A stretch of 64,000 nucleotides of DNA from Streptomyces finlayi. GTDB taxonomy: Bacteria > Actinomycetota > Actinomycetes > Streptomycetales > Streptomycetaceae. Location of the stretch: the NCBI RefSeq assembly GCF_014216315.1, contig NZ_CP045702.1:2480001-2544000 (forward strand), given 5' to 3'. The translations under genes were made by a program, and so were the position numbers. Shown here one piece after another: positions 16,893-25,262 of this stretch. The first letter of the stretch is position 1. Each line of letters starts with the position of its first letter. Below the pieces are notes generated by a model. That model saw nothing but the letters and a program-made list of their open reading frames with translations, did no database searches and had not been told where the DNA came from.

Positions 16893-17537
16893 TCAGGGGG
16901 GAGTGAGCAGCCGCGGAGTGAGCGCGCCGCACGGGATGAGCTCCACTTCGGCCCCGGCGTCCCGCAGATCCGTCAGCACCAGCTCGTCGTACATCAGCAG
17001 CCCGGACTGTTCGGGCCAGAGGATCGCCCAGAGCCACAGCCCGCGCGCCTCGCCCGCGAAGACGGCCCGGTCGTCCGGGGCCCCCTTGACGTGCCAGAGA
17101 GGTGTCGGGCGTCCGGCGGCGAGCACCTTGGCCTCGGGCGCCCCGTTGACGCACAGCTGCGGGCCGGGGTCGGGTCCGTCCAGGCCGGCGTACCGCGCCC
17201 CGAGTCCCACACCGAGCTCCTCCGCGACGAGCAGCAGCTCACCGAAACCGCCGAGCGGTCCGGGACCCGAGCAGGCTACGGCGGTGGCGCGCCCGCCGCT
17301 GCGGTCGTCCCCCGCGGACGCCACGCCAGTGAACACCCAGCCCACAGGCAGCGGCCAGGGCATCCACACCGGTACCTGCGCGCGGTGCACCACGACGCCG
17401 AGAGAGCCGACGCTGGGCGGGGTCACCGGCTGCATCGGGTACACCTCGCCGTGCACGGGGCACTGCCAGGAGTCGGCAAACAGACCGGGCGCCCTGACCC
17501 GGCCACCGCACTTCGGGCAACTGGGTTCGCCCCTCAT
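16893..17537 (-). CDS. DUF6758 zinc-ribbon protein
   Basis: Start chosen at ATG 17537 (MRGEPSCPKCGG), 214 residues; a TTG nine bases upstream is possible. The N-terminus has a zinc-ribbon-like arrangement: Cys7-x2-Cys10 and Cys26-x2-His29 (CPVHG). The remainder is a conserved actinobacterial domain (DUF6758) without known activity, rich in aromatic residues (LWLWAILWPEQSG). No membrane segment. Possibly a metal-binding cytoplasmic protein; function unknown. Confidence 0.78.
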   Translation of the reverse strand: MRGEPSCPKCGGRVRAPGLFADSWQCPVHGEVYPMQPVTPPSVGSLGVVVHRAQVPVWMPWPLPVGWVFTGVASAGDDRSGGRATAVACSGPGPLGGFGELLLVAEELGVGLGARYAGLDGPDPGPQLCVNGAPEAKVLAAGRPTPLWHVKGAPDDRAVFAGEARGLWLWAILWPEQSGLLMYDELVLTDLRDAGAEVELIPCGALTPRLLTPP

Positions 17538-17681
17538 AGGGTCCAACGGTCCTCCCCGGTGGTCGCCGCGTCAAGGACGATCACCCGTCCGCAGCGTGGC
17601 TTCGCCCCGGAAACCAGGTGCAGGTCACACCTGACGACCCCCGGCCCGCACCAACCGGCCGCGCCCGCTGTGCCGTTCGTC

Positions 17682-18266
17682 TCAGTCGAGTGCCACCGAC
17701 GTACGCAGCGGATCGCGCAGATCCGTGCCGTGCGACAACCACCGTTCCTGAAGCTCCTGCGCCCCTCTGACCCTCTTCCAGGCGGCCTCGTTGTGCGTCA
17801 TCGGCAGGAGCGGCAGGAAATGCACGGGGTCCATGGGCGAATCCAGCTCCAGGTCCTCGACGAGCCCGCCCGGTTCGGCGACCAGGACGGAGCTGAAGGG
17901 CGCGCCCGGCCACAGCGGCTGCCCCACGTCGAGGGAGGCACCGGGCGCCACGATCAGCCCCTCGACCTGCGGGGACGCGGCCAGTACGGCCAGCGGGCGC
18001 AGCACCTGGTCGGTGTCGGCGAGCCCTGCCCGTACGGACAGGATCAGCTCGGCTCGCGGTCCCTTCACCGGGTCGGCGAGGGGTGATGTGGGGTCCGCCA
18101 TCGGCTGTCCGGACATCCCGAGCGTGGCGTAGCGCACCACGTCCCCGTCGATGAATCGGAGCACCTGGATGCGGTCCGTACCGAGGAAGGTCACGTCGGC
18201 GCGTGCGTCCGGTTCACCGAGGGCCGTACGGAGCCGTGCCTCGACCAGCGCAAGAATTTCTTCCAT
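17682..18266 (-). CDS. Suppressor-of-fused (SUFU) domain protein
   Basis: ATG 18266 encodes 194 residues (MEEILALVEARLRTALG...). It contains the bacterial SUFU-like domain recognisable by ARAELILSVR, FLPLLPMTHNEAAWKR and the C-terminal GAQELQERW pattern. In bacteria this domain is often seen in immunity proteins of toxin systems, but no toxin gene is adjacent here, so a housekeeping role is equally possible. Divergent from the corA leader; the roughly 160 bases between hold both promoters. Confidence 0.78.
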   Translation of the reverse strand: MEEILALVEARLRTALGEPDARADVTFLGTDRIQVLRFIDGDVVRYATLGMSGQPMADPTSPLADPVKGPRAELILSVRAGLADTDQVLRPLAVLAASPQVEGLIVAPGASLDVGQPLWPGAPFSSVLVAEPGGLVEDLELDSPMDPVHFLPLLPMTHNEAAWKRVRGAQELQERWLSHGTDLRDPLRTSVALD

Positions 18267-18388
18267 CCCGCGAGCATAGGTCGCGTCGGGAACGGGCAAA
18301 GAAAGGGATTGACCCTTGGTCGGCTGGTAGCCTGACCGCCAGCCGGGACAGCACGCAGAAGCGTTGCTCTCAGTCCTGGCAACACGTC

Positions 18389-18424
18389 GTCCCCCACGGG
18401 GGACCGGCCGGAGGAGGTGGGGAC
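18389..18424 (+). promoter_or_regulatory. Mutually exclusive hairpins around the leader-ORF ribosome-binding site
   Basis: gtcccc (18389-18394) can pair with the nearby ggggac (18399-18404). The same gtcccccac block can instead pair with gtggggac (18417-18424), which overlaps the end of the gaggaggtgg ribosome-binding site of the leader ORF. The two pairings exclude each other. Confidence 0.4.
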
Positions 18425-18428
18425 TGCC

Positions 18429-18494
18429 ATGGATCCAAGTCGACCGTGCAGTACCGACCGCTCTTCCGCCCGACGCCTTCCCTCTGCCGCCTGA
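18429..18494 (+). CDS. Candidate 21-residue leader peptide upstream of corA
   Basis: ATG 18429 lies 8 bases after ggaggaggtgg, one of the strongest ribosome-binding sites in the window. It encodes 21 residues beginning MDPSRPCSTDRSS and ending at TGA 18492-18494, 183 bases before corA. The early Asp-Pro and a second Pro at residue 6 resemble the proline/acidic starts of magnesium leader peptides such as MgtL, which act by ribosome destabilisation at low Mg2+. That parallel is inference. It could also be a chance ORF, but the ribosome-binding site and flanking alternative hairpins argue for translation. Confidence 0.45.
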   Translation: MDPSRPCSTDRSSARRLPSAA

Positions 18495-18677
18495 AGCCTT
18501 CACGATCAAGGCCCACGGCAGTTCGCGCGACGGAAGAGCCCCTCGTTTTTGCCTGTCTGTAGCGAACGCCGTCATCGCGCTGCCTGCGGTGCCGCCCGCT
18601 TTGCGGACGTAGTGACACGTCCCCATTCCGGGCTGTTCCACGTGCCCGCCGACGGCCCTCCGTGAAGGAGATCAGCC

Positions 18678-19793
18678 ATGTCGATGATCCGTGACCTGCG
18701 CGCCGCCGTGCGCCCGTCCCTGCGCAAGAGCAACACCCCTTACAACAGCTACGACACGACCCGTGACCCGTCCGCCTCCAGCGCCGTCGTCGACTGCGCG
18801 GTCTACCGCGACGGACGGCGCCAGGAGACACCCGGCTGCCCGACCCCGCACGAGGCGATGCTCCGGGTACGGGAGCAGGGCGGCTTCGCCTGGATCGGTC
18901 TGCACGAGCCGACGGAGGAGGAATTCGCCGGTATCGCCCGGGAGTTCGGCCTCCATCCGCTGGCCGTCGAGGACGCGGTGCACGCGCACCAGCGACCGAA
19001 GCTGGAGCGGTACGACGACACGCTGTTCACCGTCTTCAAGACCATCCACTACGTCGAGCACGCCGAGCTGACCGCGACCAGTGAGGTCGTCGAGACCGGC
19101 GAGGTCATGTGCTTCACCGGCCGGGACTTCGTCATCACCGTCCGGCACGGCGGACAGGGTTCGCTGCGGGCTCTGCGCCACCGCCTCCAGGAGGACCCCG
19201 AGCTGCTGGCCAAGGGCCCCTCTGCCGTACTACACTCCATCGCCGACCATGTCGTCGACGGATACATCGCGGTGGCCGAGGCGGTGCAGGACGACATCGA
19301 CGAGGTGGAGATCGGCGTCTTCTCCACCCCGGCGAAGGGCAGCCCGCGCGGTTCGGACGCGGGCCGGATCTACCAGCTGAAGCGTGAGGTCCTGGAGTTC
19401 AAGCGGGCCGTGTCGCCCCTCCTGCGTCCGATGCAGCTGCTGAGCGAACGGCCCATGCGGCTGATCGACCCGGACATCCAGAAGTACTTCCGCGACGTGG
19501 CCGACCACCTGGCCCGGGTGCATGAAGAGGTCATCGGCTTCGACGAGCTGCTGAACTCGATCCTCCAGGCCAACCTGGCGCAGGCGACCGTCACGCAGAA
19601 CGAGGACATGCGCAAGATCACGTCCTGGGCGGCCATCATCGCCGTGCCGACGATGATCTGCGGGGTGTACGGCATGAACTTCGACCACATGCCGGAGTTG
19701 CAGTGGACGTACGGCTACCCGATGGTCATGGGCGTCATCGGCGTCGTCTGCTTCTCCATCCACCGCACCCTCAAGCGCAACGGCTGGCTCTAA
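18678..19793 (+). CDS. corA: CorA-family magnesium/cobalt transporter
   Basis: A 371-residue protein from ATG 18678, seven bases after aaggag. The large N-terminal cytoplasmic domain is followed by two C-terminal helices. The signature GMN occurs at 332-334 in YGMNFDHMPE, forming the selectivity loop. CorA pentamers import Mg2+ (also Co2+ and Ni2+). The sequence ends KRNGWL, with the usual basic tail. An MgtE_N/CBS protein and a DUF1003 protein lie 1.5 kb downstream, indicating a magnesium-related neighbourhood. The long leader upstream suggests post-transcriptional control. Confidence 0.95.
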   Translation: MSMIRDLRAAVRPSLRKSNTPYNSYDTTRDPSASSAVVDCAVYRDGRRQETPGCPTPHEAMLRVREQGGFAWIGLHEPTEEEFAGIAREFGLHPLAVEDAVHAHQRPKLERYDDTLFTVFKTIHYVEHAELTATSEVVETGEVMCFTGRDFVITVRHGGQGSLRALRHRLQEDPELLAKGPSAVLHSIADHVVDGYIAVAEAVQDDIDEVEIGVFSTPAKGSPRGSDAGRIYQLKREVLEFKRAVSPLLRPMQLLSERPMRLIDPDIQKYFRDVADHLARVHEEVIGFDELLNSILQANLAQATVTQNEDMRKITSWAAIIAVPTMICGVYGMNFDHMPELQWTYGYPMVMGVIGVVCFSIHRTLKRNGWL

Positions 19794-19806
19794 TAGAGTG
19801 CGCGGC

Positions 19807-20325
19807 ATGACTGCTGCTGACGTGCTGCTGAGCCGGGCCCTTGTCGAGGAGGCCACCAAGAAGTCCGGGCTGATCTGGGTCCGGGGCACCGGCCATGCCC
19901 GGGCGCTGTGGCACATCTGGCACGAGGGCGCCGTCTATCTGATCGGGGACGGCCCCGGCGAGCAGCCGCTCCCGGACGGGCTCACCGACGGGGCGGCCGC
20001 CGAAGTCACCGTGCGCAGCAAGGACAAGGGCGGCCGGCTGATCGTCTGGACCACCGAGGTGACCGAGCCGGCGCCGCGCTCCGAGGAGTGGGCGGCGGCG
20101 GTCGCCGAGCTGAAGGGCAAGCGGCTGAACGCGCCGGACGCCGAGACGATGACGGAGCGCTGGGCACGCGAGTGCCGTCTGCTGCGGCTGGAGCCCGGCG
20201 AGAGCCGTACGGAACTGCCCGACTCCTCGGGGGCAGCGGTACCGCTGCCCACCGGGGCGACGACCCGCGAGCCCGTGCCCGCCGCACTCCCGCGGCTGCT
20301 GCTGAAGCGCCGCAGGAAGAGCTGA
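19807..20325 (+). CDS. Conserved hypothetical protein
   Basis: ATG 19807, 13 bases after the corA stop, encodes 172 residues (MTAADVLLSRALVEEATKKSGLIWV...). The alternating strands GHARALWHIWHEGAVYLIGDG and AAEVTVRSKDKGGRLIVWTTEV resemble the FMN-binding split-barrel seen in pyridoxamine-phosphate-oxidase-like proteins, but I cannot confirm this. The C-terminus is disordered and basic (LLLKRRRKS). It is probably co-transcribed with corA. Confidence 0.7.
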   Translation: MTAADVLLSRALVEEATKKSGLIWVRGTGHARALWHIWHEGAVYLIGDGPGEQPLPDGLTDGAAAEVTVRSKDKGGRLIVWTTEVTEPAPRSEEWAAAVAELKGKRLNAPDAETMTERWARECRLLRLEPGESRTELPDSSGAAVPLPTGATTREPVPAALPRLLLKRRRKS

Positions 20326-20368
20326 CCGGGCGCCCGAGTCCACACCCGAGGCCGGCAGTCCGAGTCCG

Positions 20369-21151
20369 TCAGTCCGAGGATTTGGGGAGCTGGCCTCCGT
20401 AGTCGACCGTCTCGTCCTCGGTGGGCGCCTCCAGTGTGAAGGGCCTCCCCCAGTCGGCGAGCGAGACCGTGCCGCCGCCACCGCCACGTGCGACCCGCAG
20501 GGGATACGGGGTGCCCTGGAGCGAGACGTCAAGCGTGCCTCCCTCACCCTTTCCGCCCACGATCTGCACAGTGAGGACTCCGGCGACCTTGTCGCGGCCC
20601 CCCTTGTTGACCTTGCCGTGCAGGGCGAGCAGGCCGTCGAGCAGGATCTTCTTGTCGGTGAACCCGCGCAGCTGCTTGTACGTGGGGTCGCCCTCGGGGA
20701 CCTTCACGTACTTGCCCTGGAGCTTGTCGGCGGCCTCCTGGTCGCCTTCCTCGCCCTTGCCGCTCGTCTCGTCGTGGCTCCAGAAACCGGCGTCGGCCTT
20801 GAGGAAGAGCTCGTCGCCGATGCGCAGCAGGGCGAAGGTGCTCTTCTTCGACGTGACGGAACCCGTGCCGCCCTGCGCGTTGAGCTGCATGTTGAGCCGG
20901 TACGTGCCGCCCTTGCTGACCAGGGTGCCCGCGAGCCGTACCGCGTCGGCGGAGTCCGCCGCCGCTCTGGTCTTCTTGTCGATCTCCACCGCGCCGAGTT
21001 TGCCGACGCCGTTCGTTCCCTTGTCCGGGTCCTCTCCGGCGCACGCCGTGAGGGCCGCGGTCAGCCCCGCACAGAGCACCACGGCGAGGACGGTACGGTG
21101 ACGGGCCCGGACGGCCGGGGCGAAAGAGGTCACGGGCGCACTGCCTCTCAT
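20369..21151 (-). CDS. Secreted lipoprotein, LppX/LprG-like
   Basis: A 260-residue protein with a signal peptide (RTVLAVVLCAGLTAALTAC) and lipobox LTAC, giving Cys37 as the lipidation site. The mature part is built from strands with motifs such as GDELFLKADAGFW and KYVKVPEGDPTYKQL, resembling the LppX/LprAFG lipid-carrier fold of mycobacteria. The conserved trafficking function is not established in streptomycetes. It is convergent with the preceding gene and divergent from the MgtE_N gene; the 160-base gap carries both promoters. Confidence 0.8.
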   Translation of the reverse strand: MRGSAPVTSFAPAVRARHRTVLAVVLCAGLTAALTACAGEDPDKGTNGVGKLGAVEIDKKTRAAADSADAVRLAGTLVSKGGTYRLNMQLNAQGGTGSVTSKKSTFALLRIGDELFLKADAGFWSHDETSGKGEEGDQEAADKLQGKYVKVPEGDPTYKQLRGFTDKKILLDGLLALHGKVNKGGRDKVAGVLTVQIVGGKGEGGTLDVSLQGTPYPLRVARGGGGGTVSLADWGRPFTLEAPTEDETVDYGGQLPKSSD

Positions 21152-21310
21152 CTGCGTGTCGGGGGTGGCAGACGGCAGCGTACCTGTGCCGACTACGCCT
21201 CTTCGCAGGGAGCCGCACGGACGGCCCGCCGGGGCGCCGCGGAGAGGTACGGGCTAGCCTGATCCCGGCATAACGGTAGATTCACGTCACAGCCGGAGGA
21301 GGTGCGCGGG

Positions 21311-22585
21311 ATGGTGGCAGGCGCCCCGAGGATCTTCGTCTCGCACCTGTCCGGTGTGCCCGTCTTCGACCCCAATGGTGACCAGGTCGGCCGGGTCCGC
21401 GATCTGGTGGCGATGCTGCGCCTCGGCGGACGCCCGCCGAGGCTGCTCGGCATGGTCGTCGAGTTGACGAACCGGCGGCGGATCTTCCTGCCGATGACCC
21501 GGGTGACCGGCGTCGAGTCCGGTCAGGTCATCACCACCGGTGTGGTCAACATGCGGCGCTTCGAACAGCGCCCGACCGAACGTCTGATCCTCGGCGAGTT
21601 CCTCGACCGCCGGGTCCGGCTGGTGGAGACCGGAGAGGAGGTGACCATCCTCGACGTATCGATCCAGCAGCTGCCGGCCCGCCGCGACTGGGAGATCGAC
21701 AAGTATTTCGTACGCAAGGGCCGCGGCGGCGCTCTGCGGCGCAAGGGCGAGACCCTGACCGTCGAGTGGGCGGCGGTCAGCGGCTTCTCGCTGGAGGAGC
21801 ACGGGCAGGGCGCCGAGAGCCTGGTCGCCACGTTCGAGCGGCTGCGGCCCACCGACGTGGCCAACGCCTTGCACCATCTGTCCCCGAAGCGCCGTGCGGA
21901 GGTCGCCGCCGCGCTCGACGACGACCGGCTCGCGGACGTCCTTGAGGAGTTGCCCGAGGACGACCAGGTGGAGATCCTCGGCAAGCTCAAGGACGAGCGG
22001 GCCGCGGACGTCCTGGAGGCGATGGACCCGGACGACGCGGCCGACCTGCTCTCCGAGCTGCCCGAGGAGGACAAGGAACGGCTGCTCGCCCTCATGCGTC
22101 CGGACGACGCGGCGGACGTGCGACGCCTCATGGCGTACGAGGAGCGGACCGCGGGCGGTCTGATGACGACCGAGCCGATCGTGCTGCGGCCGGACGCCAC
22201 GGTCGCCGACGCGCTCGCCCGGGTCAGGCAGTCCGACCTGTCCCCCGCACTCGCCGCGCAGGTGTACGTCTGCCGTCCGCCCGACGAGACCCCGACGGGC
22301 AAGTACCTCGGCACGGTGCACTTCCAGCGGCTGCTGCGCGACCCGCCGTTCACCCTCGTCGGCTCGATCGTCGACAGCGACCTCGTACCGCTGCCTCCGG
22401 ACACCCCGCTGTCCTCGGTGACCAGCTATCTGGCCGCGTACAACCTGGTCTCCGTGCCGGTCGTGGACGCGAGCGGGTCACTGCTGGGCGCGGTGACCGT
22501 CGACGACGTCCTCGACCACCTGCTGCCCGAGGACTGGCGCGAGACCGACCTCCACGGCGAGGAGGGGATCGTCCGTGGCCGGTGA
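21311..22585 (+). CDS. MgtE N-terminal/CBS protein lacking the channel domain
   Basis: ATG 21311 follows ggaggagg by 9 bases; a GTG at 21302 overlaps the ribosome-binding site and is less likely. The 424-residue product has a PRC-barrel-like segment (residues 5-70, RIFVSHLSGVPVFDPNGDQVG), an MgtE_N superhelix with acidic repeats (about 165-270, LEELPEDDQVEIL, MDPDDAADLLSELPEED) and a CBS pair (about 275-405). There is no transmembrane MgtE domain, so it cannot itself be a channel. In MgtE, the N domain and CBS pair sense cytoplasmic Mg2+. A sensor or partner role is inferred. Its stop overlaps the DUF1003 start by 11 bases. Confidence 0.9.
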   Translation: MVAGAPRIFVSHLSGVPVFDPNGDQVGRVRDLVAMLRLGGRPPRLLGMVVELTNRRRIFLPMTRVTGVESGQVITTGVVNMRRFEQRPTERLILGEFLDRRVRLVETGEEVTILDVSIQQLPARRDWEIDKYFVRKGRGGALRRKGETLTVEWAAVSGFSLEEHGQGAESLVATFERLRPTDVANALHHLSPKRRAEVAAALDDDRLADVLEELPEDDQVEILGKLKDERAADVLEAMDPDDAADLLSELPEEDKERLLALMRPDDAADVRRLMAYEERTAGGLMTTEPIVLRPDATVADALARVRQSDLSPALAAQVYVCRPPDETPTGKYLGTVHFQRLLRDPPFTLVGSIVDSDLVPLPPDTPLSSVTSYLAAYNLVSVPVVDASGSLLGAVTVDDVLDHLLPEDWRETDLHGEEGIVRGR

Positions 22586-23135
22586 GGAGCGCCCGAGGGC
22601 AGGATCGACGGGTGCATCCGGCCTCGTACGTCCGCCGCGGCCCCGGCTCGACCAGCCGAAGGCGCCGCGGCGCCTTCGGCTGCCCGACTACGACCCGGAG
22701 GCGTTCGGCAGGTTCTCCGAGCGGATCGCCCGCTTCCTGGGGACCGGGCGGTTCATCGTCTGGATGACGCTGATCATCATCCTGTGGGTGGTGTGGAACG
22801 TCTTCGCGCCGGAGCCGCTGCGGTTCGACGAGTACCCGTTCATCTTCCTGACCTTCATGCTCTCGCTCCAGGCCTCGTACGCGGCCCCGCTGATCCTGCT
22901 CGCGCAGAACCGGCAGGACGACCGCGACCGGGTCACGCACGAGCAGGACCGCACGCAGAACGAGCGCTCCATCGCCGACACCGAATACCTCACCCGGGAG
23001 ATTGCCGCGCTCCGGATGGGCCTGGGAGAGGTCGCCACGCGGGACTGGATCAGGTCGGAGCTCCAGGACATGGTGAGGGACATGGAGGACCGCCAGGTGC
23101 TCTCCGCGGCGGAGAGTGACGAAGGCGACCGTTGA
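22575..23135 (+). CDS. DUF1003 membrane protein
   Basis: GTG 22575 overlaps the 3' end of the MgtE_N gene by 11 bases, indicating coupled translation. The 186-residue product has a basic N-terminus, two adjacent helices (VWMTLIIILWVVWNVF and FIFLTFMLSLQASYAAPLILLAQNRQDDRDR) and a charged coiled-coil C-terminus with a conserved QNRQDDRDR, all standard for DUF1003. The function of the family is unknown. The fixed partnership with a Mg2+-sensing domain suggests a membrane target for that sensor. Confidence 0.9.
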   Translation: MAGEERPRAGSTGASGLVRPPRPRLDQPKAPRRLRLPDYDPEAFGRFSERIARFLGTGRFIVWMTLIIILWVVWNVFAPEPLRFDEYPFIFLTFMLSLQASYAAPLILLAQNRQDDRDRVTHEQDRTQNERSIADTEYLTREIAALRMGLGEVATRDWIRSELQDMVRDMEDRQVLSAAESDEGDR

Positions 23136-23178
23136 CGGGTTACCCGGGCGTAGGGGCATGCGCCGTAACATCGTCGGT

Positions 23179-24312
23179 ATGGCTACGGAAGACGCGGTGC
23201 GTGAAGCACTGGCGACAGTGAACGACCCGGAGATCCACCGTCCGATCACCGAACTCGGCATGGTGAAGTCCATCGAGATCGACGCCGACGGTGTGGTCGC
23301 TGTCACGGTGTATCTCACGGTTTCCGGCTGTCCGATGCGCGAGACCATCACCAACAACGTGACCGAAGCGGTGGCGCGCGTCGAAGGCGTGTCCCGCGTC
23401 GACGTCACCCTCGATGTCATGAGCGACGAACAGCGCAAGGAACTCGCGAGTTCGCTGCGCGGCGGCACGGCCGAGCGCGAGGTGCCGTTCGCCCAGCCCG
23501 GCTCCCTGACCCGCGTCTACGCGGTGGCGTCCGGCAAGGGCGGCGTCGGGAAGTCCTCGGTGACGGTGAACCTGGCGGCGGCGATGGCCGCAGACGGACT
23601 CAAGGTCGGCGTCGTGGACGCGGACATCTACGGGCACAGCGTGCCGCGGATGCTCGGCGTGGACGGCAAGCCCACCCAGGTCGAGAACATGATCATGCCG
23701 CCGTCGGCGCACGGGGTGAAGGTCATCTCCATCGGCATGTTCACGCCGGGCAACGCCCCGGTGGTGTGGCGCGGACCGATGCTCCACCGCGCGCTCCAGC
23801 AGTTCCTCGCCGATGTGTACTGGGGCGACCTGGACGTCCTCCTGCTCGACCTGCCGCCGGGCACCGGTGACATCGCGATCTCCGTGGCCCAGCTCGTACC
23901 GAACGCCGAGATCCTCGTCGTCACGACCCCGCAGCAGGCCGCGGCCGAGGTCGCCGAGCGGGCCGGTTCCATCGCCGTGCAGACCCACCAGAAGATCGTC
24001 GGCGTCGTCGAGAACATGTCGGGCATGCCGTGCCCGCACTGCGACGAGATCGTCGACGTGTTCGGCTCGGGCGGCGGCCAGCGGGTCGCCGAGGGGCTGA
24101 CGAAGACCGTCGGCGCCACGGTGCCGGTGCTGGGCACCATCCCGATCGACGTACGGCTGCGCGAGGGCGGCGACGAGGGCAAGCCCGTCGTGCTGTCCGA
24201 CCCGGACTCGGCCGCCGGAGCCGCGCTGCGCTCCATCGCGGAGAAGCTGGGGGGCCGTCAGCGCGGCCTGTCCGGCATGTCCCTGGGGATCACCCCGCGC
24301 AACAAGTTCTGA
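23179..24312 (+). CDS. mrp: Mrp/ApbC/NBP35-family Fe-S cluster carrier ATPase
   Basis: ATG 23179 (MATEDAVREAL) gives 377 residues; upstream starts would overlap DUF1003 and add a non-conserved sequence. An N-terminal MIP18/DUF59 domain (1-95) with SGCPMRE is followed by a P-loop ATPase: deviant Walker A SGKGGVGKS (118-126), DADIYGHS (148-155), LDLPPGTGD (223-231) and the cluster-binding CPHC (285-288). The family assembles and transfers [4Fe-4S] clusters in the cytoplasm. Perfect terminator downstream. Confidence 0.95.
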   Translation: MATEDAVREALATVNDPEIHRPITELGMVKSIEIDADGVVAVTVYLTVSGCPMRETITNNVTEAVARVEGVSRVDVTLDVMSDEQRKELASSLRGGTAEREVPFAQPGSLTRVYAVASGKGGVGKSSVTVNLAAAMAADGLKVGVVDADIYGHSVPRMLGVDGKPTQVENMIMPPSAHGVKVISIGMFTPGNAPVVWRGPMLHRALQQFLADVYWGDLDVLLLDLPPGTGDIAISVAQLVPNAEILVVTTPQQAAAEVAERAGSIAVQTHQKIVGVVENMSGMPCPHCDEIVDVFGSGGGQRVAEGLTKTVGATVPVLGTIPIDVRLREGGDEGKPVVLSDPDSAAGAALRSIAEKLGGRQRGLSGMSLGITPRNKF

Positions 24313-24331
24313 GTTCTCACGCGTACATCTG

Positions 24332-24377
24332 CGCGTGGAAGGGGGCGGCCTCCTCGGAGACCGCCCCCTTCCACGCG
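24332..24377. terminator. Perfect 17-bp stem terminator after mrp
   Basis: cgcgtggaagggggcgg (24332-24348) pairs perfectly with 24361-24377 around a 12-base loop, between convergent mrp and the next gene. Confidence 0.9.
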
Positions 24378-24391
24378 TCCCGCGGGGCAGG

Positions 24392-25051
24392 TCAGCTGTA
24401 CGCCTCGATGTCGGCGATCACCGAGAAGCCCAGCCCGTAGGCGCTCATCCCGCGCCCGTACGCCCCGATGTGGACGCCGTTGTGCGCCGAACCGGCCAGC
24501 ACCCAGCCGAACTCCGACTCGCGGTAGTGGAACTCCACCGGCACACCGTCCACCGGGAGCGACAGCGTCGACCAGGGCGCGTTGCCGAGGTCGTCGGCGA
24601 GCTCGAAGGCGGTCTCGGTCTGCTGGTCCAGCCAGTCGTCGCGCAGCATGTGGTCGAGCTGCGGCGGCCAGGTGTACGCGAGCAGGCCCGACCCGGCGAG
24701 CCAGGCAGCCGAGGACACCGTGGTGGCGTCCAGGACGCCCGTGCCGTCACCGCTGTGCCGCACCGGACTGGCGGCCACGGTCACGACGACCGCGAAACGC
24801 TCCTTCTCGGCACTCGCGTCCGAGCGGACCGAGGGCTCGTCGCCGTGCCCCGTGGAACCGTGCTGCACCGTGCCGTCCGCCGCGGTGCCCACCTGCATCA
24901 GCCAGCGCGGGCCCGCGAAGGCCTCGTCCAGCCCGTACCAGGGGAACGGCGCCTGCAGATAGCCGTCGACCGTACGCCGGGCCGTCGGCACCCCCTCTGC
25001 GGTGACTGTGCTGGGCGCACCATCCGCCCCTACCCGACTCGTCGTCTCCAT
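24392..25051 (-). CDS. Conserved hypothetical protein
   Basis: A 219-residue protein from ATG 25051 with no recognised domain. Notable segments: WYGLDEAFAGPRWLMQVG, RHSGDGTGVLDATTVSSA and the C-terminal Gly/Tyr-rich HNGVHIGAYGRGMSAYGLGF. No signal peptide or membrane helix, so presumably cytoplasmic. I recall homologues restricted to streptomycetes and relatives near mrp and tatB. It is separated by 211 bases from tatB on the same strand. Confidence 0.7.
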   Translation of the reverse strand: METTSRVGADGAPSTVTAEGVPTARRTVDGYLQAPFPWYGLDEAFAGPRWLMQVGTAADGTVQHGSTGHGDEPSVRSDASAEKERFAVVVTVAASPVRHSGDGTGVLDATTVSSAAWLAGSGLLAYTWPPQLDHMLRDDWLDQQTETAFELADDLGNAPWSTLSLPVDGVPVEFHYRESEFGWVLAGSAHNGVHIGAYGRGMSAYGLGFSVIADIEAYS

Positions 25052-25262
25052 CTGCCCGGCCGCCTCCTCGATCTGTCAAAGATCCGGAGCGGCCCGCCCC
25101 TTCACGGGGTGGACATCCACGCAACCGGACAGATGGAGAATAGCGATACGGTCCGGACGAGTCGGGATTGGCCGGTCTTCGAGCCTGTCGCCGGGTCACT
25201 GGACCGGCTCAGCGCCCGGTCCGGACGCACCCCGGCCCGGGCTGCCACCAGGCGGTCGATCC

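Larger units (their letters stand above)
18267..18677 (+). other. Long leader region upstream of corA
   Basis: 411 bases separating the SUFU gene from corA. It contains a short ORF with an excellent ribosome-binding site (18429-18494) and overlapping GC hairpins at 18389-18424, each listed separately. I looked for M-box (ykoK) consensus blocks and did not find them. Confidence 0.6.

Noticed and set aside
17682..18266. SUFU protein as immunity partner of a toxin system
   Set aside because: No toxin, WXG100 or polymorphic-toxin gene lies nearby, so the association is unsupported.
18267..18677. M-box (ykoK) magnesium riboswitch before corA
   Set aside because: The conserved sequence blocks of the M-box are not visible; a leader ORF with alternative hairpins fits better.
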